Source of the DNA: Gallibacterium trehalosifermentans
Lineage (GTDB): Bacteria; Pseudomonadota; Gammaproteobacteria; Enterobacterales; Pasteurellaceae
DNA: 64,000 bases
Assembly (NCBI RefSeq): GCF_042433055.1
Contig: NZ_JBHLWB010000001.1
Span: 1-64,000 of the forward strand
Direction: 5' to 3'
This document shows, piece after piece, positions 54,260 to 63,293 of this stretch. How positions within the stretch are numbered: position 1 is the first letter of the stretch; each line of letters opens with the position of its first letter. A program made the position numbers and the translations under genes. The notes under the pieces were generated by a model. That model searched no databases. It had not been told where the DNA came from and saw nothing but the letters and a program-made list of their open reading frames with translations.

Positions 54260-54877
54260 TTACAAATTATTCAACTGAACTTGTAGCCATTGTGCTTCTA
54301 ATGGATTAGCCGTAGCAAGTGCAGTTTCAAAGGCTTTTTTGGCATCATCTTTTTTACCCATAGCAACATAAATTTCACCCATTAACATGGATTTACGTCC
54401 TTGCCATGCTTGTTCAGAAACTTTGTTAAGTGTCGATAATGCCTTATCGAATTGTTTTAACTGAGTTTGGACACTAGCAAGACGTAAGGAAATTAATGAA
54501 GCTAATGCTACATCTTTGGTATTGGCTAAAGCTTGATTTAATGCGGTTGCCGCTTGTTCCCATTGTTTCGCATCGACTAAACTTTTCGCTTTATCCAATA
54601 ATAAGAAAGTTGCATAAGTATTATTTGGGTTTTCTTGGATAAATTGAGTCAGTTGTGGATTATCTGCAGTTGGGTTTGTTTGTGCTGTCGCTAAAATTTG
54701 GCTAAAGTTTGCGGAAGATTGGTGAATTTTATTGAGCTGATAACTTTGCCAATAACGCCAACCAAATACACCAGCAATAGCAAGAATCACGGCAAGAATA
54801 ATTACCTTACCGTTTTCTTTCCACCACTGTTTAACCTCTTCGATTTGTAGTTGTTCATCACTTGTTGTATAAGCCAC
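54260..54877 (-). CDS. yfgM: YfgM, ancillary SecYEG translocon subunit
   Basis: YfgM is an inner-membrane protein with a periplasmic TPR domain that links the SecYEG translocon and PpiD to periplasmic chaperones. The 205 residues have a cytosolic start (TTSDEQLQIEEVKQWWKENG), one helix at about 24-43 (VIILAVILAIAGVFGWRYW) and TPR-like helices after it. It follows hisS by 11 bp. bamB, which follows it in E. coli, is absent. Confidence 0.93.
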   Translation of the reverse strand: MAYTTSDEQLQIEEVKQWWKENGKVIILAVILAIAGVFGWRYWQSYQLNKIHQSSANFSQILATAQTNPTADNPQLTQFIQENPNNTYATFLLLDKAKSLVDAKQWEQAATALNQALANTKDVALASLISLRLASVQTQLKQFDKALSTLNKVSEQAWQGRKSMLMGEIYVAMGKKDDAKKAFETALATANPLEAQWLQVQLNNL

Positions 54878-54888
54878 AATAGTTCTCC

Positions 54889-56172
54889 TTAATGAGATGA
54901 GTAAAATGGGGTTAAATAATTGATCAATTCAGACATAGGGAGAGTAACTTGTTCTACACCACTGAGAAGATCTTTAATAACAACTTGTTGTTGAGCAATT
55001 TCGTCTTCACCTAGAATAATAGCGAATTTTGCACCTGATTTATCTGCTCGTTTAAATTGTTTTTTGAAATTACCGCCACTGCAATGGAGTAAAACTTTGC
55101 AGTGTGGAAAGGCAGTGCGCAGTTGATCAGCAATGGTTAATGCAGGTAATGTGGTATTTTCGCCTTGATGTACCAAGTAAATATCGACATTAGCATTAAC
55201 AGGTAGATCCGCAACAACTTCTTGGATTAATAATACTAAACGTTCTAAGCCCATCGCAAACCCAACTGCTGGTGTAGCATGACCACCGAGTTGTTCAACT
55301 AATCCATCATAACGTCCACCACCACAGATGGTGCCTTGTGCACCTAATGCTGTGGTTACCCATTCAAAAACAGTTTTATTGTAGTAATCTAAACCACGCA
55401 CTAATTTTTGATTGATTTCATAGGCGATACCGTATTGGTCAAGAATAGCACAAAGGGTCTGGAAATGCTGGCGAGAATCATCATCTAAATAGTCGTGCAA
55501 TTTCGGTGCATCATTTAACACCTCTTGTACTCTCGCATCTTTGCTATCTAAGATGCGTAAAGGATTTGTGGTTAAACGACGTTTGCTATCTTCATCTAAC
55601 GCATCATAATGTCCTTGTAAGTATTCAACTAAAGCAGCACGATAATTTTTGCGAGCTTCTAAAGAACCAATAGAGTTTAATTGGAGGTGTACATGATCAG
55701 CAATACCTAAATCTTGCCACAGTTTTGCCGTCATAATAATGAGTTCAGCATCAATTAATGGATTAGCGATACCAAAAACTTCTACTCCAACTTGATGGAA
55801 TTGACGATAACGCCCTTTTTGTGGACGTTCATAACGGAACATTGGTCCGATATACCATAAACGTTGTTCTTGGTTATAAAGTAGTCCGTGTTCAATACCC
55901 GCTCGTACACAACCAGCTGTTCCTTCTGGGCGTAGCGTTAAACTCTCTTCATCACGATCGTTGAAAGTAAACATTTCTTTTTCAACGACATCGGTTACCT
56001 CACCAATCGCACGTGCGAATAGGGGAGTGGATTCCACAATAGGCATACGAATTTCAGCATAGCCATAACTACTTAAACGCTGTTTTACTTTACTTTCTAC
56101 CCATTGCCATAACGGTGTATCGCTAGGGAGATAATCATTCATTCCTCGAATTGCTTGAATTGTTTTTGCCAC
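54889..56172 (-). CDS. hisS: Histidyl-tRNA synthetase
   Basis: HisS charges tRNA-His. The 427-residue class II synthetase shows motif 1 (IRMPIVESTPLFARAIGE), motif 2 (LRPEGTAGCVRAGIEHGLL, FRYERPQKGRYRQFHQVGVE), the His-specific LVRGLDYYNKTVFEWV, and motif 3 (GGGRYDGLVEQLGG, AVGFAMGLERL). A C-terminal anticodon-binding domain follows. Confidence 0.98.
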   Translation of the reverse strand: MAKTIQAIRGMNDYLPSDTPLWQWVESKVKQRLSSYGYAEIRMPIVESTPLFARAIGEVTDVVEKEMFTFNDRDEESLTLRPEGTAGCVRAGIEHGLLYNQEQRLWYIGPMFRYERPQKGRYRQFHQVGVEVFGIANPLIDAELIIMTAKLWQDLGIADHVHLQLNSIGSLEARKNYRAALVEYLQGHYDALDEDSKRRLTTNPLRILDSKDARVQEVLNDAPKLHDYLDDDSRQHFQTLCAILDQYGIAYEINQKLVRGLDYYNKTVFEWVTTALGAQGTICGGGRYDGLVEQLGGHATPAVGFAMGLERLVLLIQEVVADLPVNANVDIYLVHQGENTTLPALTIADQLRTAFPHCKVLLHCSGGNFKKQFKRADKSGAKFAIILGEDEIAQQQVVIKDLLSGVEQVTLPMSELINYLTPFYSSH

Positions 56173-56188
56173 GTTTTATTCCTATTAA

Positions 56189-57304
56189 TTAAATCTGTTC
56201 TATTTTAATTTGATTTTTGGGATCTAAAGCACTGACTCTGGCACGAATCTGCGCTTCTAATTGGTCGATTAATTGATCGTTATCGAAACGTTCTTTTTGC
56301 CGTTCGCCTGAAATATAGAAACCACTTTTCTTATTACCGCCCGTTACACCAATATCAGAAACTAATGCTTCTCCTGGTCCATTTACAACGCAGCCAATAA
56401 TGGAAACGTCCATTGGTGTAATGATATCTTCTAGACGTTGTTCTAGCGCATTGACTGTTGCAATCACATCAAATTCTTGACGTGAGCAAGTTGGGCAAGC
56501 GATAAAATTAATTCCACGAGAACGAATCCGCAAAGATTTAAGAATATCAAAACCAACCTTAATCTCTTCCACAGGATCGGCTGCTAATGAAACGCGTAAG
56601 GTATCACCAATCCCTTCAGCAAGCAACATACCTAAACCGATGGCACTTTTTACTGAACCAGCCCTTGCACCACCTGCTTCTGTAATACCAAGATGTAGCG
56701 GTTGTTCAATTTGTTTTGCCAATAAACGGTAAGCTTCAACCGCTAAGAAAACATCAGATGCTTTCACACTGACTTTAAATTGATCAAAGTTTAAACGATC
56801 TAAAATATCCACATGGCGGAGTGCCGATTCTAGTAGAGCTTCTGGTGTTGGTTCACCATATTTTTCTTGTAAATCACGTTCTAGTGAGCCTGCATTGACA
56901 CCGATCCGAATAGGAATATTTTTATCTCTTGCACAATCGACTACCGCACGAATTCGATCTTCTCGCCCAATATTGCCAGGATTAATGCGTAAGCAATCTA
57001 CGCCATATTCTGCGACTTTGAGTGCAATGCGATAATCAAAATGAATATCAGCCACCAACGGAATATTTACTTGTTGTTTAATCAATTTAAAGCCTTCGGC
57101 AGCGTCCATGGTTGGTACAGATACACGGACAATATCTGCACCTACTCGTTCTAATGCTTTAATTTGTGCCACAGTGGCTTCGACATCTGTAGTACGAGTG
57201 TTTGTCATTGATTGAACAGCAATCGGTGCACCATCACCAATAGGTACATTACCAACATAAATACGAGTAGATTTTCTACGTTGAATTGGAGATTGTTTTA
57301 ACAT
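56189..57304 (-). CDS. ispG: 4-hydroxy-3-methylbut-2-en-1-yl diphosphate synthase
   Basis: IspG carries out the penultimate step of the MEP isoprenoid pathway using a 4Fe-4S cluster. The 371 residues have the N-terminal RRKSTRIYVGNVPIGDGAPI, the TIM-barrel segment CLRINPGNIG and the cluster ligands in CPTCSRQEFD and CVVNGPGEA. It lies between rodZ and hisS as in related species. Confidence 0.98.
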   Translation of the reverse strand: MLKQSPIQRRKSTRIYVGNVPIGDGAPIAVQSMTNTRTTDVEATVAQIKALERVGADIVRVSVPTMDAAEGFKLIKQQVNIPLVADIHFDYRIALKVAEYGVDCLRINPGNIGREDRIRAVVDCARDKNIPIRIGVNAGSLERDLQEKYGEPTPEALLESALRHVDILDRLNFDQFKVSVKASDVFLAVEAYRLLAKQIEQPLHLGITEAGGARAGSVKSAIGLGMLLAEGIGDTLRVSLAADPVEEIKVGFDILKSLRIRSRGINFIACPTCSRQEFDVIATVNALEQRLEDIITPMDVSIIGCVVNGPGEALVSDIGVTGGNKKSGFYISGERQKERFDNDQLIDQLEAQIRARVSALDPKNQIKIEQI

Positions 57305-57328
57305 AGCTATTTTCTTTATTTAGAGAAA

Positions 57329-58318
57329 TTAATTTTGTTGTGCAGGTAAAGTTAATTTTGCAACACGACCATCAATTTTTAGTGGAACGTCTTGCCCTTG
57401 ATAAATAATTTTTACATTTTGTGGCGCGCCGATAATTAATGAATAAGGAGGTTCACCTGTTAAATCAAGGATTTCACCTTGACGATATTCACGTTCAGCT
57501 AAGGTTTTACGATTTTTGTCTTTTACACTTAACCAGCAATTTTCGCCTGTAATTTCAATTTTTAAATTGTTTAGGATAACATCTGCTGTCGGTGCAACTG
57601 TACTATTTTTAGTTGTGAGATTTGCTGCTGTTGCGCTATCAATTTTATTCATTTCCGTAGTAAGTGCTTCGGTTGAAGTATTTGGATAAGAGATATTGTT
57701 ATCACTACCCTTATTTTCAGTTATTGAAGTCGTCGTAAAATTATCACTTGTAATTTGTTCTGCTTCTACATTGTTTTGTTGTTCTATACTATTATTTGTA
57801 CTATCAGCTTCAATTTGGGATAGCTGCACTTGTTCAGGGAGGTTATTAGATGTAGATACGTTCTCTGTTGTCGTATGTTCTTCAACAAATGATTCTCTTT
57901 CATTTGCTGAACGTTGATGATCTTGCCACCACCATAATACTGTCATGCCAATAATCACAATAACGACAATCCAGCTAAGCGGGCGTAACCAATGGTGATG
58001 TGATACATAGCGATTAACAGAGTTTTTAGTACGATGATTTTTATTTAAATCATTTTTTACTTCTTCGCCAAAAGCCGCTTGAGTTTGGATAAGCTCTGCG
58101 GGTAACTTGAGAAATTTTAAATAACTACGCAAGTAACCACGTACAAATGTGGCTGGAATATGTGAAATTGTAAATTCGTTATTTTCAAACTGAGTTAAAA
58201 CAGCGATTTTTAGATTTGTCTTTGTTGCAACGTCTTCAATGGTAAGTCCGAGTTTTTCTCGGGCACTGCGTAATTGTTGTCCTAAATTTACGCTATTAGA
58301 GAATTGTTCTTGATCCAT
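57329..58318 (-). CDS. rodZ: Cytoskeletal protein RodZ
   Basis: RodZ anchors MreB filaments to the membrane and helps set rod shape. The 329-residue protein has an N-terminal Cro/CI-type helix-turn-helix (LGQQLRSAREKLGLTIEDVA to FVRGYLRSYLKFL) that binds MreB, one membrane helix (WIVVIVIIGMTVLWWW), a long Ser/Thr/Asn-rich periplasmic linker and a C-terminal beta domain (ENCWLSVKDKNRKTLAEREY). I place the start at 58318 (MDQEQFSNS). The 44 residues of a longer frame do not look like protein, although the ribosome-binding site at 58318 is weak. Confidence 0.9.
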   Translation of the reverse strand: MDQEQFSNSVNLGQQLRSAREKLGLTIEDVATKTNLKIAVLTQFENNEFTISHIPATFVRGYLRSYLKFLKLPAELIQTQAAFGEEVKNDLNKNHRTKNSVNRYVSHHHWLRPLSWIVVIVIIGMTVLWWWQDHQRSANERESFVEEHTTTENVSTSNNLPEQVQLSQIEADSTNNSIEQQNNVEAEQITSDNFTTTSITENKGSDNNISYPNTSTEALTTEMNKIDSATAANLTTKNSTVAPTADVILNNLKIEITGENCWLSVKDKNRKTLAEREYRQGEILDLTGEPPYSLIIGAPQNVKIIYQGQDVPLKIDGRVAKLTLPAQQN

Positions 58319-58462
58319 AATAAAATTAATCGTGGTTGAAAAAAATAATAATGACTCACTGATTTGATGACGAGCTATCAGTGAAGAATTCAGAATTTGT
58401 CCATTATACAGGAATGGCGAAGAGGAATGAAATAAGTTGCTATCATTCAACCATAATTCTTA

Positions 58463-59026
58463 TTATTTTTTGATACGTTGTTGTAATATTTCGGCTTTTT
58501 CTGGTGCATATTTTTGTAATTGTGCCAATGCAACAGTAAATTTTTGCTGATTGTTGGCTAAATAGGCACAAATTGCAATATTTTCATAGGTATCGGCGAA
58601 GTGATAATAAGCTTTGCTAGTCAGCGCTTTATCGAATAGTTGGAATGCTTGGGTAAATTGGCGTTGGTTACATAAATACGTTGCATAATTATTTAAGACA
58701 TCGCCATTATCTGGTACCAGTTGTAATGCTTTCTGATAATGATGTTCTGCTTGTTGGTTTTGCGCGGTATGTTGATAGAAATAAGCTAAGCCAAGATAAG
58801 GTAAATAATCGTTTGGCGTGTGTTGCAATGCTTTATCTAGATTTGCTTTTGCTAAAGCTACATTACCTTGTGCCAAATACGCCAATCCTAATTCAACTCG
58901 GGTTTTAGCGGCAGCTTGATTGCCTGTTGGCAGAGCACTATTTTGCTGAGAATGACTACAAGCAAATAGAGAAAAAAGTGAGAAAAATAGCAAAATAGGC
59001 TTAAAAAGAGTTAAAATTTTTGTCAT
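58463..59026 (-). CDS. pilF: PilF/PilW-type TPR lipoprotein
   Basis: PilF is an outer-membrane lipoprotein that helps the type IV pilus secretin assemble. The 187 residues begin with a lipoprotein signal whose lipobox LFAC places the acylated Cys at residue 23. Tetratricopeptide repeats follow (AYLAQGNVALAKANLDKAL, AYFYQHTAQNQQAEHHYQKA, YATYLCNQRQFTQAFQLFDK). It lies between rlmN and rodZ, as in many gammaproteobacteria. Confidence 0.9.
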   Translation of the reverse strand: MTKILTLFKPILLFFSLFSLFACSHSQQNSALPTGNQAAAKTRVELGLAYLAQGNVALAKANLDKALQHTPNDYLPYLGLAYFYQHTAQNQQAEHHYQKALQLVPDNGDVLNNYATYLCNQRQFTQAFQLFDKALTSKAYYHFADTYENIAICAYLANNQQKFTVALAQLQKYAPEKAEILQQRIKK

Positions 59027-59048
59027 ATTCTCCTCACTTAGTTAATTT

Positions 59049-60170
59049 TTACGATTGATTAATTGCAATAGTCTGACCAAAAGCTCGTTTTTGTGCAGTA
59101 CGTTTGGTTCTATCAATAACATCACCCGCTAGCTGACCACAAGCAGCATCAATATCATCACCACGCGTTTTGCGCACAATCACGGTAAAGCCATATTCCA
59201 TTAATGTTTTTTGGAAACGGTCAATACGTGAGTTTGAACTTTTGTTGTATGGTGCTTCAGGGAATGGATTCCATGGAATTAAATTGATTTTACAAGGTGT
59301 ATTTTTTAATACGTTGGCTAGTTGATGAGCATGTTCAATTTCATCATTCACATGATCTAGCATTACGTATTCAATCGTTACCTTACCATGGTTGGCATTA
59401 GAAATTTTGAGATAACGGTTAACGGAATCCATCAACATTGCAATATTATATTTTTTATTTAATGGTACAATTTCATCTCGCAGTTCATCATTTGGGGCGT
59501 GTAATGAAATTGCTAATGCAACATCAATCATCTCCCCTAATTTATCTAATGCAGGCACAACCCCTGAAGTAGAAAGGGTAACGCGACGTTTGGACAAACC
59601 ATAACCAAAATCATCGAGCATAATTTCCATCGCAGGAACGACATTACTTACATTCAAGAGTGGCTCGCCCATTCCCATCATTACAACATTAGTAATTGGA
59701 CGGATTTTAGTTTTTCCAAAAGCGCCTAATACTTTTGAGGCGCGCCATACTTGCCCGATAATTTCAGAAACCGTTAAATTGCGATTAAAGCCTTGTTGTG
59801 CAGTGGAGCAGAATGTACAAGCTAAGGCACAGCCCACTTGTGAAGAAACACAAAGTGTCGCACGATCAGCTTCAGGAATATAAACACTCTCAATTTGTTG
59901 ATCGCCAACCTGCATTGCCCATTTAATAGTACCATCACTGGAGCGTTGTTCGACTGCAACTTCAGGTGCTTTAATTTCTGCTGCTTGTTTTAATTTTTCT
60001 CGTAACACCTTGTTAATATTCGTCATATTGTCGAAATTATCTTCACCATAGTGATAGATCCATTTCATAATTTGATCTGCACGAAAAGGTTTTTCGCCTA
60101 AAGTAGCTAAAAAATCACGCATTTCTTGACGTGTTAAATTGAGTAAATTGGTTTTTTCAGTCGTTGACAT
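59049..60170 (-). CDS. rlmN: Dual-specificity RNA methyltransferase RlmN
   Basis: RlmN is a radical-SAM enzyme that makes 2-methyladenosine at A2503 of 23S rRNA and A37 of several tRNAs. The 373 residues contain the CxxxCxxC cluster motif with Cys114, Cys118 and Cys121 in GCALACTFCSTAQQGF, and the GMGEPLLN motif. The methyl-carrying Cys is in the C-terminal AACGQLAG. Confidence 0.97.
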   Translation of the reverse strand: MSTTEKTNLLNLTRQEMRDFLATLGEKPFRADQIMKWIYHYGEDNFDNMTNINKVLREKLKQAAEIKAPEVAVEQRSSDGTIKWAMQVGDQQIESVYIPEADRATLCVSSQVGCALACTFCSTAQQGFNRNLTVSEIIGQVWRASKVLGAFGKTKIRPITNVVMMGMGEPLLNVSNVVPAMEIMLDDFGYGLSKRRVTLSTSGVVPALDKLGEMIDVALAISLHAPNDELRDEIVPLNKKYNIAMLMDSVNRYLKISNANHGKVTIEYVMLDHVNDEIEHAHQLANVLKNTPCKINLIPWNPFPEAPYNKSSNSRIDRFQKTLMEYGFTVIVRKTRGDDIDAACGQLAGDVIDRTKRTAQKRAFGQTIAINQS

Positions 60171-60357
60171 AATAAATTGCCTCGTTGTTACACATTATGG
60201 CGAGAGAATGCTTAATGTAGTGATGATATAAAAATCACGCATTCTACTGATTTGTCGAGCGTTATGCTAGCAAATTTATTTACTCAGTCTTTTATTTTGA
60301 GACTGTTTTGTGAGCAAGATCGAAAAAATAAAAAAATAGAGAAATCTAGAGAAGAAA

Positions 60358-60378
60358 AAAGCCGCTTGGTGCGGCTTT
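60358..60378 (-). terminator. Terminator after sodA
   Basis: AAAGCCGC-TTGGT-GCGGCTTT, read on the minus strand, is followed by TTTTTTC. It lies 17 bp after the sodA stop. Confidence 0.9.
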
Positions 60379-60394
60379 ATAGGATTCTTGTACA

Positions 60395-61024
60395 TTATTT
60401 TGCTAAATGTTCTTCATAGCGTTGTGCAACGAAATCCCAGTTTACTACGTTCCAGAATTCTTTAATGTAGTCTGGACGACGGTTTTGGAATTTTAAGTAA
60501 TAAGCGTGTTCCCAAACATCAAGACCAACAAGTGGGAAACCTTCACAACCAGCAATTTCTTTGCCCATTAATGGGTTATCTTGGTTTGCAGTCGAAACAA
60601 CTGCTAATTTACCCTCTTTCACCACTAACCAAGCCCAACCTGACCCAAAACGAGTTGCTGCAGCTTTTTCAAATTCAGCTTTGAACGCATCAACAGAACC
60701 GAAATCACGTTCGATAGCGTCTTTTAATTTACCTTGTAAAGTTGTCCCTTTTTTCAATGATTTCCAGAAAAGAGAGTGGTTAAAATGACCACCTGCATTG
60801 TTGCGTAATGCGGTAACATTTGCTGCGGGAACTTTATCTAAATTAGCAGAAAGTTGACCTGCACACATATCTTGTAATTCTTGAGATAACCCCTCTAACA
60901 CTGCATTTGCATTATTAACGTATGCTTGGTGGTGTTTGCTGTGGTGGATTTCCATTGTTAACGCATCAAAATGCGGTTCTAAAGCATCGTAAGCGTAACC
61001 TAACTCAGGTAATTTAAAAGCCAT
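60395..61024 (-). CDS. sodA: Superoxide dismutase, Mn/Fe family (SodA type)
   Basis: SodA converts superoxide to peroxide and oxygen. The 209-residue protein has the metal ligands in MEIHHSKHHQAYV (first His), AGGHFNHSLFWK and GLDVWEHAYYLK. The Gln of STANQDNPLM is the residue typical of the manganese type, where the iron type has a shifted Gln. AGAGGA precedes the start. Confidence 0.95.
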   Translation of the reverse strand: MAFKLPELGYAYDALEPHFDALTMEIHHSKHHQAYVNNANAVLEGLSQELQDMCAGQLSANLDKVPAANVTALRNNAGGHFNHSLFWKSLKKGTTLQGKLKDAIERDFGSVDAFKAEFEKAAATRFGSGWAWLVVKEGKLAVVSTANQDNPLMGKEIAGCEGFPLVGLDVWEHAYYLKFQNRRPDYIKEFWNVVNWDFVAQRYEEHLAK

Positions 61025-61146
61025 AATTGTATTCCTCTTTATTGTTAAATAATGTTAATAAATAGTTTCGTATTAAGTACTAAAAACGGTCAAAATGTTA
61101 ACAAAATTTTTGAAAGAAAGCATCTTTATTTTTTGATAGTAGAAAA

Positions 61147-61677
61147 CTACGTATCTAAAATATGCTCTTTAAGATATTGATAAATCTCGCGATAAGCCTT
61201 TGGTGGACTATTTTTTTCTTTCTCTTTTTGCGCATTGCGAATTAATGCTCTTAATTTTTGCCGTTCTAGTGTTGGGTAGTCCTGCAATAATTCAGTAATG
61301 GTTTGATCACCATTAGCTAATAAAGCTTCACGATAGGCTTCTATTTTGTGTAATAAGAGTTGTTGTTGATTATGTTTGTTCTCAATTTTATCTAATGCGG
61401 ATTGAATCGGTTCAATATCACGTTGACGCAATAATTTACCGATAAATTGCATTTGGCGACGATAACTTTCACGAGAAAGCCTTCTTGCCAGTTGAATGGC
61501 ATCAGCAAGTTGTTCATCTAAAGGAATTTGTGCTAGCGCATTGTCTGATAGCTCAACGATTTTTTGCCCTAATTGTTTTAATTGTTCGGCATCACGTTTA
61601 ATCTCACTTTTGCTGACCCAGATGATCTCTTCTTCCTCTTCTTCTTTCCATTCAAACTCTTTATCTTTAAATCGCAT
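61147..61677 (-). CDS. darP: Ribosome-associated protein DarP (YjgA)
   Basis: DarP (YjgA, DUF615) associates with large-subunit precursors and promotes 50S maturation. From the start at 61677 it has 176 residues, near the E. coli length, with an acidic lead (EFEWKEEEEEEIIWVSKSEI) and the conserved helices DAIQLARRLSRESYRRQMQF and GKLLRQRDIEPIQSALDKI. A longer frame to 61989 would overlap pmbA on the other strand. Divergent darP-pmbA is also found in E. coli. Confidence 0.93.
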   Translation of the reverse strand: MRFKDKEFEWKEEEEEEIIWVSKSEIKRDAEQLKQLGQKIVELSDNALAQIPLDEQLADAIQLARRLSRESYRRQMQFIGKLLRQRDIEPIQSALDKIENKHNQQQLLLHKIEAYREALLANGDQTITELLQDYPTLERQKLRALIRNAQKEKEKNSPPKAYREIYQYLKEHILDT

Positions 61678-61792
61678 AATTAATAGTTCCTGTCTGTTAT
61701 CACATGAAATATAGCCGTACATTCTAGCAGAAGTTCTAAAAATTTTTATATAATCCTTTTTTATTGCTAAAAATGTGAAAGAGAGAAGTGAA

Positions 61793-63142
61793 ATGACATC
61801 ACAGAAAAAAAATGAGCTTAAACAACAACAGCAACATCTGTGTGATGCTGCGGAATACGCGTTATCACTAGCAGCAAAAGCAGGCGCCACCGCAGAAGTT
61901 GGAATGACAAAAGTGGCGGGGTTAAGTGTATCCACCCGTTTAAAAGAGATTGAGAATTTAGAATTTAATAATGATGGGGCGTTAGGCATTTCGGTTTATC
62001 TCGGTAATAAAAAGGGGAATGCCTCTACTTCAGATTTAAGTCAAGAGGCGATTACACGTACGGTAGAATCTGCATTATCTATTGCAAAATATACTTCAGA
62101 AGATCCTTGTACAGGGTTAGCGCCAAAAGAGTTAATGGCATTTTCGCCACCAGATTTACAGCTTTATCACCCAGCAGATATTTCAGTGGATCAAGCTGTT
62201 GAGTTGGCATTATCGGCAGAAACGACAGCATTAGGTTATGATGCCAAAATTGTCAATAGTGATGGGGCAAGTTTTCATTCAAGCGAAGGTATTCGTGTCT
62301 ATGGAAATACGCACGGTGTGTTAAATAGTTATTTATCTTCACGTTACTCATTATCTTGTAGTGTTATTGCTGAACAAGATCAAGCCTTAGAACGTGATTA
62401 TGAATACACCATTGCAAGAAATTTTGCTGATTTACAATCGGCTGCATGGGTGGGGGAACATTGTGCCAAGAAAACATTAGCTCGCCTTAACCCACAAAAA
62501 TTAACGACGTTACAAGTGCCAGTTATCTTTTTAAATGATGTTGCAACGGGAATTATGGGGCATCTTGCTTCGGCGATTAGCGGAGGAGCGTTATATCGTA
62601 ACTCTTCGTTTTTATTGGATAAATTAGGGCATCAAGTTTTACCATCTTGGTTTCAGATTAGCGAACGTCCACATTTGTTAGGGCAATTAGCTTCAACACC
62701 ATTTGATAGTGAGGGGGTTAAAACGCAAGATCAAGAGATCATTGTTGATGGCGTATTACAAACGTATTTATTAACGTCATACAGTGCGAAAAAACTTGGT
62801 ATGCAAACGACTGGTCATGCGGGTGGGATTCATAATTGGCTGGTAAAAGCAAATTGCACTGGTGGACTAGACGCCTTATTAAAGCAAATGGATCGCGGAT
62901 TATTGGTTACTGAATTAATGGGGCAAGGCGTAAATTTAGTAACAGGCGATTATTCGCGTGGCGCAGCAGGTTTTTGGGTAGAAAATGGACAAATTCAGTT
63001 TCCAGTCGCAGAAATTACGATTGCTGGACAGCTTCCTGAAATGTTGCAACAGATTGTTGCGGTAGCAGATGATGTCGAGCAACGTTCCAATATCCGCACA
63101 GGTTCAATCTTAATAGAACAGATGAAAGTATCTGGTGAATAG
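61793..63142 (+). CDS. pmbA: Metalloprotease-related protein PmbA (TldE)
   Basis: PmbA/TldE is the non-catalytic partner of TldD in a peptidase complex that matures microcin B17, degrades CcdA and processes modified peptides. The 449 residues align throughout with E. coli PmbA, with GLSVSTRLKEIENLEFNNDG, DLSQEAITRTVESALSIAKY, STPFDSEGVKT, STGHAGGIHN-like TTGHAGGIHNW and GDYSRGAAGFWVENG. I take ATG 61793 as start rather than the GTG at 61775. tldD is not in this window. Confidence 0.95.
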   Translation: MTSQKKNELKQQQQHLCDAAEYALSLAAKAGATAEVGMTKVAGLSVSTRLKEIENLEFNNDGALGISVYLGNKKGNASTSDLSQEAITRTVESALSIAKYTSEDPCTGLAPKELMAFSPPDLQLYHPADISVDQAVELALSAETTALGYDAKIVNSDGASFHSSEGIRVYGNTHGVLNSYLSSRYSLSCSVIAEQDQALERDYEYTIARNFADLQSAAWVGEHCAKKTLARLNPQKLTTLQVPVIFLNDVATGIMGHLASAISGGALYRNSSFLLDKLGHQVLPSWFQISERPHLLGQLASTPFDSEGVKTQDQEIIVDGVLQTYLLTSYSAKKLGMQTTGHAGGIHNWLVKANCTGGLDALLKQMDRGLLVTELMGQGVNLVTGDYSRGAAGFWVENGQIQFPVAEITIAGQLPEMLQQIVAVADDVEQRSNIRTGSILIEQMKVSGE

Positions 63143-63151
63143 TTTTGTAAA

Positions 63152-63166
63152 TGAGAATAATTATTA
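63152..63166. promoter_or_regulatory. Fur box
   Basis: TGAGAAT-A-ATTATTA matches 13 of 15 bases of the Fur 7-1-7 consensus (TGATAAT-n-ATTATCA). It abuts the -35 box of the small-RNA promoter, where Fur would block RNA polymerase. Confidence 0.65.
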
Positions 63167-63194
63167 TTGACAAGTGAAAGCTATTTGTTATTAT
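63167..63194 (+). promoter_or_regulatory. Sigma70 promoter of the small RNA
   Basis: A consensus TTGACA (63167-63172) and TATTAT (63189-63194) are separated by 16 bp. The pmbA stop is only 24 bp upstream of the -35 box. Confidence 0.8.
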
Positions 63195-63200
63195 GCAACA

Positions 63201-63293
63201 CAGGTCAGCATCAGATATATGTTGCGGTCCGAGTAGAGTAGAAAGTAAATTTGCAGTAAGAGGGCGAGGAAAGGATTTCTCGCCTTTTCTTTT
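63201..63293 (+). ncRNA. Candidate iron-regulated small RNA
   Basis: About 93 nt between a near-consensus promoter and a strong terminator contain no reading frame longer than five codons. A Fur-box-like sequence overlaps the promoter's upstream edge, so the RNA should appear when iron is scarce, as for RyhB in E. coli or HrrF in H. influenzae. I see no clear RyhB core, so the name is left open. The single-stranded middle (GTTGCGGTCCGAGTAGAG) is a possible pairing region. The 5' end is estimated from the -10 box. The T-rich tail suits an Hfq-binding RNA. Confidence 0.65.
63263..63293 (+). terminator. Terminator of the small RNA
   Basis: GGCGAGGAA-AGGA-TTTCTCGCC is a nine-pair stem (one G:U) followed by TTTTCTTTT, a textbook Rho-independent terminator. 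Confidence 0.9.

Noticed and set aside
58319..58450. N-terminal extension of rodZ
   Set aside because: The added residues would push the helix-turn-helix domain away from the N terminus, unlike RodZ proteins, and begin right after pilF. Kept at 58318 despite its weak ribosome-binding site.
61678..61989. N-terminal extension of darP to 61989
   Set aside because: It overlaps the start of pmbA on the opposite strand, and the extra residues do not resemble the family. ATG 61677 gives the right length.
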